A DNA stretch of 15,353 nucleotides from Rhodobacteraceae bacterium UBA1943 (GTDB lineage Bacteria; Pseudomonadota; Alphaproteobacteria; Rhodobacterales; Rhodobacteraceae), in the NCBI GenBank assembly GCA_002336845.1, contig DDEX01000012.1, positions 24,705 to 40,057 on the forward strand, given 5' to 3'. Positions 1-5,839 of the stretch are shown in pieces. Each line of letters opens with the position of its first letter. Position 1 is the stretch's first letter. The notes beneath the pieces are model-generated. The model made no database searches. It was not told the DNA's origin and saw only the letters and a program-made list of their open reading frames with translations. The position numbers were made by a program, and so were the translations under genes.

Positions 1-1
1 C

Positions 2-1645
2 GCGACCATCATCGCGCCGCAGCCCGTGGCCCCGGCCGAAGACGAGATGGCCAGCCCCTTCGGCGCGCCCCCTGCCGCCGCCAAACCCGCCGCGAAACCG
101 GCGTCCGCCCATGTGGACCCGGTTTTGCCAGCGAAAGGCGGCAAGGGCGGCCTGCTTGCCGCAGTGGCGGTGCTGGCCTTGTTGGGCGGTGGGGCCGGAG
201 CTTGGTATGGCGGGCTGATCGGGCCGCAGAAACAGGCGGACACCACGGTCGCAACCAACGCTCCGCCGAAGGTGGAGACCCCGCCCAAGACCGAAACCGC
301 CGCGCCAGATCCCGCCGCAACCGAAAAGGCCAACGCTGACAAGGCTGCGTCCGACAAGGCTGCCGCCGAAAAGATTGCGGCAGAAAAGGCCGCCGCCGAA
401 AAAGCCGCCGCCGAGGCAAAAGCCGCCGCCGACAAGGCCGCCCAGCAAAAGGCCGAGGCCGAAAAGGCGGCACAGGAACAGGCCGCTGCCGAAAAGGCTG
501 CGGCAGATGCCAGGGCAGCCGAAGAAAAAGCCGCGCAGGAAAAAGCCGAGGCCGAGGCAAAGGCCGCGACCGAAGCCGCGGCCGCACAGGCCGCACAAGC
601 CGCGCAATCCAGTGCAGAGGCGGCAACCGCAACGCTGGGCATTGCCCAGAACGCGCGCGAGGAAGCCGAGGGCGCGGCCAAGGACGTGGCGGCCGTCCAG
701 GACAGCGCCACAGCCGTTCCTCTGGCGGCAAAGGCCGCGGCAGCGGCAACCCGCGCCGAAACTGCCCGCGCAGCCATTGAATCCGCCCTGGCCGATATTG
801 CCAATCAGACAGCGGCGGTGAAAACCAACCCTGAACTGGCCAAGTCGGTCGCCGATCAGCTTGCCTCTGCCGAGCAGGTTCTGAAACAGGCGACCGAGGC
901 CGCCAAAGGCGCCGCCGATGCCAGCACCAAGGCAGCCGCCGGGCTGAAGGCGCTGGCGGATGCCGAAACGGCCAAGGCGGCAGAAGAAAAGGCCAAGGCC
1001 GATGCCCTTGCCGCCGACCCGCTGGCCAGCCAGCAGGCGTGGCTTGACGGGCTGACGCTACCCGCCTGCACCTACCTGTCAGTGGACGAGGCGGCCAAGA
1101 CAGGCTTCCGCCTGACCGGCTTTGCCGTTGATACCGCCCCGCTGGAAAAGATCGCCGCCGACTGGCAGGCGGCGACCAAGGTCAAGCCTGACATCACAAC
1201 CAACCTGATCAACGAAGAGCAATGCGCCGTGCTGGATTTTGTGGCCGCAAACCGCGCCAGCGCCTCGATCAGGGTTGAGATGGCAGGCAACAGCGTGATC
1301 AAAAGCGGAGCGCCGGTGGAAGGCACCATCACCGGCATCGAGGGCAGGCCCTTCTCGGTCTTTCTGGTCAATGGCTCGGGCGGCGCGACCAATATCGCGA
1401 AATGGGTGACCACCGATGCCACAGGAAAAACCACGTTCAAATTCGCCCCCCGGCTGAAGGAAGGGGCCCCGCCCTCACCACAACTGCTCATGGTGGTGAT
1501 CGGCGATGAGGCGCTGGGTCAGGCGCTGGCGGGGGTGAAGCCCAATGTCATCGTGCGCCAGCTTGTCAGCTTTATCGACGGGCGGCTGAAGGACAGCGGA
1601 GGCACAAAGGCGCTGGGCCTGTCGTGGTTCCGGCTGGAGAACTAG
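2..1645 (+). CDS. Membrane-anchored T6SS-associated protein, C-terminal part; possible PpkA-type Ser/Thr kinase tail
   Basis: The reading frame is open from the first complete codon at nt 2, so the true start is upstream; a GTG at 26 is only the first start-like codon. Numbering 547 residues from nt 2: a Pro/Ala-rich linker (1-45), one hydrophobic segment (about 49-74) preceded by KGGKGG, which suggests N-inside, C-outside topology; a Lys/Ala/Glu-rich, TolA-like coiled-coil stretch (about 105-208); more Ala-rich helix to about 338; then a folded C-terminal domain. The only two cysteines, Cys356 (LPACTYL) and Cys408 (EEQCAVLDF), are both in that domain and could form a periplasmic disulfide. 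Alphaproteobacterial T6SS loci often encode a kinase with linker, membrane span and such a tail, so a PpkA-like kinase whose catalytic domain lies off the left edge is plausible. No kinase motif is visible, so this remains inference. Another stalk-like envelope protein is the alternative. Confidence 0.8.
   Translation, partial: ATIIAPQPVAPAEDEMASPFGAPPAAAKPAAKPASAHVDPVLPAKGGKGGLLAAVAVLALLGGGAGAWYGGLIGPQKQADTTVATNAPPKVETPPKTETAAPDPAATEKANADKAASDKAAAEKIAAEKAAAEKAAAEAKAAADKAAQQKAEAEKAAQEQAAAEKAAADARAAEEKAAQEKAEAEAKAATEAAAAQAAQAAQSSAEAATATLGIAQNAREEAEGAAKDVAAVQDSATAVPLAAKAAAAATRAETARAAIESALADIANQTAAVKTNPELAKSVADQLASAEQVLKQATEAAKGAADASTKAAAGLKALADAETAKAAEEKAKADALAADPLASQQAWLDGLTLPACTYLSVDEAAKTGFRLTGFAVDTAPLEKIAADWQAATKVKPDITTNLINEEQCAVLDFVAANRASASIRVEMAGNSVIKSGAPVEGTITGIEGRPFSVFLVNGSGGATNIAKWVTTDATGKTTFKFAPRLKEGAPPSPQLLMVVIGDEALGQALAGVKPNVIVRQLVSFIDGRLKDSGGTKALGLSWFRLEN
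314..625 (+). repeat. Degenerate Lys/Ala-rich codon repeat (coiled-coil stalk)
   Basis: Imperfect tandem units of the type AAAEK, AAADK and AEAEK, written with gcc/gcg/gca, gaa/gac and aag/aaa codons, run through this part of the first gene. They predict a long charged helix, as in TolA-like stalks. The same composition creates long Arg/Pro-rich open frames in other registers and on the opposite strand, which are not genes. Confidence 0.75.
1636..1639 (+). promoter_or_regulatory. Putative ribosome binding site for the small ORF at 1649
   Basis: GGAG lies inside the last codons of the upstream gene, 9 nt before the ATG at 1649. Its position fits translation of the 53-codon ORF immediately after termination of the upstream gene. 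Confidence 0.4.
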
Positions 1646-1648
1646 GCG

Positions 1649-1810
1649 ATGGGGCGCGACTGGTCAGAATTCCGACCTGCCGCGCGGCCCGCATGGTCCA
1701 TCGCCGTGTTGCGCGACGCAAAGGAGACGGGTAACCTTGCGATCATTGCGGGGCGGTTTGCCCCGGCCCCAGGCTTTTTGATCCCATTGTTCTTGAAAGC
1801 GGTAATGTGA
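1649..1810 (+). CDS. Putative small protein (53 aa) bridging the kinase-like gene and vgrG
   Basis: An ATG three bases after the upstream stop opens a 53-codon frame that fills the whole gap. It ends in a TGA (1808-1810) sharing one base with the vgrG ATG at 1810, a TGATG arrangement typical of translational coupling. A GGAG sits 9 nt before its ATG. About 71% of codons end in G or C, compatible with but not proof of coding. The product starts MGRDWSEFR, is basic in the middle, and has a more hydrophobic C-terminal half with GRFAPAPGFLIPLFLKAVM at the end. I do not recognise it. It may be a real small protein, a translated coupling ORF whose product does not matter, or chance in GC-rich DNA. 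Confidence 0.4.
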   Translation: MGRDWSEFRPAARPAWSIAVLRDAKETGNLAIIAGRFAPAPGFLIPLFLKAVM

Positions 1811-3633
1811 TGCCGGCGGCAAATTCGCAGGAACAGCGCCCGAACCAGGTGACGCTTGGCAGCAAGAAGGACGAGCTGGTCCTTCTGGATCTGTCCGGCA
1901 CCGAATATGTCAACGACCTTAACCAGTTTCTGGTGCGCGGCCTGTCTCAGGCCCCTGTCAAGATGGACAGTCTTCTGGGCACCGAGGCTGCCGTCTCGAT
2001 CGAGGTGGCGCCCGGCAAGACCCGGACCTTTCACCAGATCGTCGCCTCGGTCCGCTATGGCGGCAACGAACAGGGCGGCCATGCCTATGAATTCGAGCTG
2101 CGGCCCTGGTTGTGGCTGTTGGGTCACCGGGTGAATTCACGCATTTTCCACGAGCAGACGGTGCAAGACATCATACGGCAGGTCTGCACCGACTCGCTGG
2201 GGTCGCTGGCGCGGATCAAGTTTGACACCGGGCTTGGCACCACGGTGCGCGAATATACGGTTCAGTATAACGAAAGCGATCTGGCCTTTGTCCGCCGCCT
2301 GCTGGAGGAGGAGGGCATCAACTTTCACTTCGACATGAAGGCTGGCCAGCATGAACTGGTGCTGACCGACAGCGCCGGATCTTTCCCGATGGCCGCGGTG
2401 TCTTCGGTCGAATACAATCCGACAGATCAGGGCGGCATCAAGGGCGCGCACAGCTTTGCCATGGTCTCCGACCAGAGACAGGTCACGCCCGGCGCCTTCC
2501 GCACCTCGGATTACGACTTCAAGGCCCCGACGGCAGGCATGGAAAAGACCGCCGAGCATGGCCGCGGGTATGAGCATTCCACCTTCGAAGTCTATCGCTA
2601 TCCCGGCAACTATGCCGAAGGCGGGCCGGGCCAGTCTGTCGCCAACCGCCGTCGCGACGCCCTGCGCACCAAGGACAGTCTCGTCATGGCGCAGGGCTTT
2701 GCCCCGAGCCTGACTGCCGGAAGCCGCTTCAGCCTGTCGAAGGCCTCTGACAGCGGGCTGAACGGCAGCTATGCCGTGTTGCAGGCGCGGCACGAATTTT
2801 CGGCCAACACCTATCGCAGCGGTGCAGGCGGCGGACGGCGCAGCGCGCCCTATCAGGGCAGCTATATCCTGACCAAGGAATCGAACCCGATCGCGCCCGA
2901 GCCTCTTACACCCAAACCACGGGTGTTTGGCCCGCAGACTGCCGTGGTGGTGGACGGTGCTGATTCCAGCAGCGACGAGTACAGCCGCATCAAGGTAAAG
3001 TTCTTCTGGGACCAGAACGACCAGTCGATGTTTTGCCGCGTGGCGCAGATGTGGGCGGGCAAGAACTGGGGCACCGTCTTTGTGCCGCGGGTAGATATGG
3101 AGGTGGTGGTCGATTTCCTGCACGGTGACATCGATCAGCCCATCGTCACCGGCTGCGTGTACAACGCCCGCAATCCTGCCCCCTGGGATCTGGCCTCCGA
3201 CCGCACGATCAGCGGCGTCAAGACCGAGACCATGGGCGGCGGCGGCTATAACGAGTTGTCGTTCGACGACAAGTCCGGCGCGGAGAAGATTCATATCCAC
3301 GCCCAGCAGGATTACATCGCCGACATCGAGAACGATTCAACCAAGACAATCGGCGGCAATTACAAGACCGACATCACCGGCACGCGCACCATTACGGTTC
3401 AGGGGGATTCGTCGCTGAAATCCATGGCCTCGGTCAAGATCGAGGCGACCAGCAGCATCGAATTGGTCTGCGGCACGTCGAAGATCACCATGGACCCCGG
3501 CGGCATCAAGATTTCTGCCTTGAACATCGAGGTTTCTGCCACCGCCCAGTTGAAGACCACCGGACTTCAGGCGCAACATGGTGCCTCGGTTGATCTCTCC
3601 ATTCAGTCCGCAATCGTGCGCATCAATTCCTGA
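1810..3633 (+). CDS. vgrG: VgrG spike protein (TssI) of the type VI secretion system
   Basis: VgrG trimers form the spike on the Hcp tube that punctures the target cell. The 607-residue protein shows the standard layout: a gp27/GPD-like N-terminal half (to about 320) with YEFELRPWLWLLGHRVNSRIF and a later EEEGINFHFD; a gp5-like OB fold (about 385-455) with IKVKFFWD at 394, WAGKNWG, and the hallmark VVDFLHGDIDQP near 433-444 followed by GCVYN; GYNELSFDDK at about 479; then a repetitive beta-helix needle to the C-terminus. Length matches canonical VgrG, with no added effector domain. A GTG codon at 1807 directly precedes the chosen ATG; the region upstream has only a weak purine run (GAAAG), so coupling to the preceding small ORF is possible. 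The next gene begins 2 nt after its stop. Confidence 0.97.
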   Translation: MPAANSQEQRPNQVTLGSKKDELVLLDLSGTEYVNDLNQFLVRGLSQAPVKMDSLLGTEAAVSIEVAPGKTRTFHQIVASVRYGGNEQGGHAYEFELRPWLWLLGHRVNSRIFHEQTVQDIIRQVCTDSLGSLARIKFDTGLGTTVREYTVQYNESDLAFVRRLLEEEGINFHFDMKAGQHELVLTDSAGSFPMAAVSSVEYNPTDQGGIKGAHSFAMVSDQRQVTPGAFRTSDYDFKAPTAGMEKTAEHGRGYEHSTFEVYRYPGNYAEGGPGQSVANRRRDALRTKDSLVMAQGFAPSLTAGSRFSLSKASDSGLNGSYAVLQARHEFSANTYRSGAGGGRRSAPYQGSYILTKESNPIAPEPLTPKPRVFGPQTAVVVDGADSSSDEYSRIKVKFFWDQNDQSMFCRVAQMWAGKNWGTVFVPRVDMEVVVDFLHGDIDQPIVTGCVYNARNPAPWDLASDRTISGVKTETMGGGGYNELSFDDKSGAEKIHIHAQQDYIADIENDSTKTIGGNYKTDITGTRTITVQGDSSLKSMASVKIEATSSIELVCGTSKITMDPGGIKISALNIEVSATAQLKTTGLQAQHGASVDLSIQSAIVRINS

Positions 3634-3635
3634 TC

Positions 3636-4232
3636 ATGGCCACCGCGACCAACACGACACCGCACCCAGCTAACGCACCCGCTCCGGGACTGCGGATGCA
3701 GGTCGCGACCGAGGTGTTTCAGGCCTTGCCCCCACTGGGCGGCCTGGTGCTGGGTCGCCCGTTGCCCGAACAGCATTGCCTTGATTTCCTGCGCCAGTTG
3801 CTGACCGGACAAACCCCGGAGGAGGCATTGACCTTCATGGCCTTTGCACTGCCCGCCCGCCATGGCGTGTGGTGGGGGCATGAATGCCTCAAGGCGCTGC
3901 CCGACAGCCTGACGGCACAGGATCAGCAGATGATGGCGCTGATCGCCACCTGGGTCGCCGAGCAGAATGACGACAGCCGCTATGCCGCGCTTGAGGCGGG
4001 CCTGCGCGCTGATGTGCATGGACCGGGCGTCTGGCTGGCGCTTGGGGCCGGTTGGTCGGGCGGGTCGATCTCTGGCAAGGGCCTGCCTCCGGTCGCTCCG
4101 CCGGTGGGCGCCACCGGGCAAGCGCTGAATGCGGCGATCAATTCCGCCCTAGCGCGGGTTGCGCTGGACAAGCGGCGGCGCACGATTGACCATTTCGCCT
4201 CGATGGCCGAGGTTCTTGCGAAGACTCCATGA
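3636..4232 (+). CDS. T6SS accessory protein of unknown function, possibly DUF6931 family
   Basis: This is a 198-residue soluble protein with no signal peptide or membrane segment. A Pro/Ala-rich N-terminus is followed by helical sequence with FQALPPLGGLVLGRPLP (about 28-44), LTGQTPEEAL, an aromatic GVWWGHECLKALPDSL patch (about 76-91), and a C-terminal helix with ALARVALDKRRRTIDHFASM. I believe it belongs to a T6SS-linked domain of unknown function (DUF6931), but this is from memory and needs a profile search. Its ATG lies 2 nt after the vgrG stop with no clear ribosome binding site, so it is probably translated by reinitiation with VgrG. That linkage suggests a VgrG-related role such as spike adaptor, cargo loading or assembly. 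The end overlaps a small ORF (ATGA at 4229-4232). Confidence 0.85.
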   Translation: MATATNTTPHPANAPAPGLRMQVATEVFQALPPLGGLVLGRPLPEQHCLDFLRQLLTGQTPEEALTFMAFALPARHGVWWGHECLKALPDSLTAQDQQMMALIATWVAEQNDDSRYAALEAGLRADVHGPGVWLALGAGWSGGSISGKGLPPVAPPVGATGQALNAAINSALARVALDKRRRTIDHFASMAEVLAKTP

Positions 4233-4345
4233 TTGCGCCACGATCTGACGGCAAGGATGCAGCGCGAGCGGGGGTCTGTCGCGCGGCATTCGGCCGTGCA
4301 GGCCCGCCACGCGGCAAGACGGATCAGCGGAAACAGGCGCGATGA
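4229..4345 (+). CDS. Putative coupling ORF (38 aa) bridging to tagH
   Basis: The ATG at 4229 overlaps the stop of the preceding gene (ATGA), and its TGA at 4343-4345 overlaps the tagH start (ATGA at 4342-4345). It spans the whole 109-base gap. The product starts MIAPRSDGKDAARAG and is very basic. Only about 59% of its codons end in G/C, lower than the real genes here, and there is no good ribosome binding site. A functional protein is doubtful; a role in carrying ribosomes through to tagH is possible. Confidence 0.22.
   Translation: MIAPRSDGKDAARAGVCRAAFGRAGPPRGKTDQRKQAR
4281..4299 (+). other. Possible stem-loop upstream of tagH
   Basis: GCGCGGC and GCCGTGC pair as a 7-bp stem with one G-U, around an ATTCG loop, within the 109-base gap before tagH. 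No U-tract follows, so it is not an intrinsic terminator. It is weaker than the stem-loops near hcp and could be chance in GC-rich DNA. Confidence 0.25.
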
Positions 4346-5643
4346 AGATTACCCTGCGGATCGAAAACTATGACAGCCTGCCCGATGGCGGGCCACTGGA
4401 ATTCACCGCAACCGAACGCGGGTTCGAGGCGGGTCGTGGCAGCGAGATGGACTGGACCCTGCCTGACCCGAACCGGCGCATTTCGTCACGCCATTTCGAG
4501 GTGGCCCTGCGTGACCGTCAGTTCTGGCTGAACGATCTGTCGGCCAATGGCACCTTTCTTTACGGGCAGAATCTGCGCATCTCGTCGCCGCATCTGCTGT
4601 CGCACAATGACCGGCTTCAGATCGGTCATTACATCATCCGTGTGATGATCGAAAACCCGGCACCGGCAGCCAGCCCCTTTGCCGCGATGCCCGCGATGGG
4701 CAGTATCTCTGCCGCAGGATATGCCGGCGGCGCTTCGGGCAGCCCGTTTGACGCCCCAGCCCCACCGCCCGCCCCGGCGGGGGATCCGTGGAGCATGTTG
4801 CCAAACCCTGCCCCGATGCCCACGCCCATGCCTGCCCCGAACCGCGCGCCGATGCCGCTTGCCGGGCAATTCGGCGACAGTTTTGTGCAGGCCGCGCCCC
4901 CGGCCGCCCCCGCAACCGCGCAGCCGACGACCACGCCCCCCGCGGGCATGGGAGGGGTCGCTTCATCCCCGCAACCTCCGATGCCTGCGGCCGAACCTTT
5001 CGCCTTGCGTCAACCCGCGGTGGCGACGCCCCTGCCGCCGGAGACGACCGCCGCCACGGCCAGCGCCGATGGCGCGGCGCTGCTTGATGCGATCTGCCGG
5101 GGTGCAGGCCTGCCCGAAGGCAGCCTGGCCGCTGCCGATCCGCTGCGCCTGGGTGAAGAGATCGGCAAATGCCTGCGTATCGCCACCGAAGAGCTGATGG
5201 CCCTGCTGGGCGCGCGGGCAGCGGCCAAGCAGTTCGTCAAATCCTCCAGCCGGACCATGATCGGCGGGCTGAACAACAGCCCGCTGAAGTTCAAGCCCAA
5301 CCCGGCCGAGGCGATGAAGACGATGTTCGTCCAGAAATCGGACAGCTATCTGAATTCGACCGCCAGCTTCCAACAAGGTTTTGACGACATCAAACGGCAC
5401 CAGACAGCGGTCTATGCTGCGATGCAACCTGCGCTTGCGCGGCTGCTGGAAGACCTGTCGCCGGAATCGATCGAAGAGCGCGCTTCGGGTGGCCTGATGT
5501 CGTCGAAAAAGGCCAGTGCCTGGGATCTGTTCGTGGCGCGCTGGGATGCCAAGACCCATCCTTATGAAAACGGAATGCTGGACGTGTTTCTGGCCTATTT
5601 CTCGGATGCTTACGACGATGCCGTAAAGAAGACGGGGGGCTAG
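4342..5643 (+). CDS. tagH: T6SS-associated FHA domain protein TagH
   Basis: TagH (Fha) proteins read phosphothreonine signals in the kinase/phosphatase control of T6SS assembly. The 433-residue product has an N-terminal FHA domain (about 25-101) with the three conserved elements: GRGS at 31-34, SSRH at 48-51, and NG at 69-70 within DLSANGTFL. A low-complexity Pro/Ala/Met linker follows (about 108-235, with PMPTPMPAPNRAPMP). The C-terminal helical domain (about 240-430) has the family features LLDAICRGAGL, LRIATEELMALLGARAAAK, a MKTMFVQKSDSYL segment, and a closing WDLFVARWDAKTHPYENGMLDVF. A short GGAAA purine run lies 8 nt before the ATG. The presence of FHA fits the idea that the gene cut at the left edge is a kinase. 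Cytoplasmic location is expected, since no signal or membrane segment is visible. Confidence 0.95.
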   Translation: MKITLRIENYDSLPDGGPLEFTATERGFEAGRGSEMDWTLPDPNRRISSRHFEVALRDRQFWLNDLSANGTFLYGQNLRISSPHLLSHNDRLQIGHYIIRVMIENPAPAASPFAAMPAMGSISAAGYAGGASGSPFDAPAPPPAPAGDPWSMLPNPAPMPTPMPAPNRAPMPLAGQFGDSFVQAAPPAAPATAQPTTTPPAGMGGVASSPQPPMPAAEPFALRQPAVATPLPPETTAATASADGAALLDAICRGAGLPEGSLAAADPLRLGEEIGKCLRIATEELMALLGARAAAKQFVKSSSRTMIGGLNNSPLKFKPNPAEAMKTMFVQKSDSYLNSTASFQQGFDDIKRHQTAVYAAMQPALARLLEDLSPESIEERASGGLMSSKKASAWDLFVARWDAKTHPYENGMLDVFLAYFSDAYDDAVKKTGG

Positions 5644-5707
5644 GGTATGGAAAGCCTTCCCCCTGCTTGCGGCCAGATTGACCGACCCGAAAGGCAGGGC
5701 TAGCATC

Positions 5708-5839
5708 ATGGCCAAGTTATTTCGATTGAGGTGTTCCATGTTCTGCCCGCTGCCACCCGATCAGGGGGGGCTGTCTTCCCCGTTGGGGGCTGCGCCGACG
5801 AAAAACTGCCCCTGCCGGGGGCTGGGTGGTCGGGCATGA
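5708..5839 (+). CDS. Putative small Cys-containing ORF (43 or 33 aa) coupled to tssA
   Basis: This frame fills the second part of the tagH-tssA gap. It can start at ATG 5708 (43 codons) or at ATG 5738 (33 codons). The second start has GAGGTG at 5728-5733, a six-base match to the anti-Shine-Dalgarno complement, spaced 4 nt away. The frame ends in a TGA (5837-5839) overlapping the tssA ATG at 5836 (ATGA). From 5738 the product begins MFCPLPPDQGGLSSPLG and ends NCPCRGLGGRA, with three cysteines in 33 residues. About 71% of codons end in G/C. I recognise no homologue. The good ribosome binding site and exact overlap make translation plausible; whether the peptide itself has a function is unknown. 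Confidence 0.38.
   Translation: MAKLFRLRCSMFCPLPPDQGGLSSPLGAAPTKNCPCRGLGGRA
5808..5822 (+). other. Short stem-loop next to the tssA start
   Basis: GCCCC and GGGGC form a perfect 5-bp stem around a TGCCG loop, ending just before the weak GGGTGG ribosome binding site candidate (5824-5829) for tssA. Folding could modulate access to that site, but a 5-bp stem is common by chance in DNA this rich in G and C. Confidence 0.2.

Noticed and set aside
314..625. Tandem repeat as CRISPR array or mobile element
   Set aside because: Units are degenerate, in frame, and encode a coiled coil; there are no spacers, terminal inverted repeats or transposase genes anywhere in the window.
9..749. Arg/Pro-rich frames on both strands over the Lys/Ala repeat
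   Set aside because: They arise from reading Ala-rich GCC/GCG repeats out of frame; composition is extremely skewed and the actual frame continues into a folded domain.
2137..3300. 387-codon open frame on the - strand opposite vgrG
   Set aside because: The + strand encodes an unmistakable VgrG; the antisense product has no recognisable motif.
5731..5835. 35-residue N-terminal extension of TssA from a GTG at 5731
   Set aside because: The conserved TssA N-terminus starts at 5836, the extension looks unlike the family, and the nearby GAGGTG overlaps the GTG instead of preceding it.
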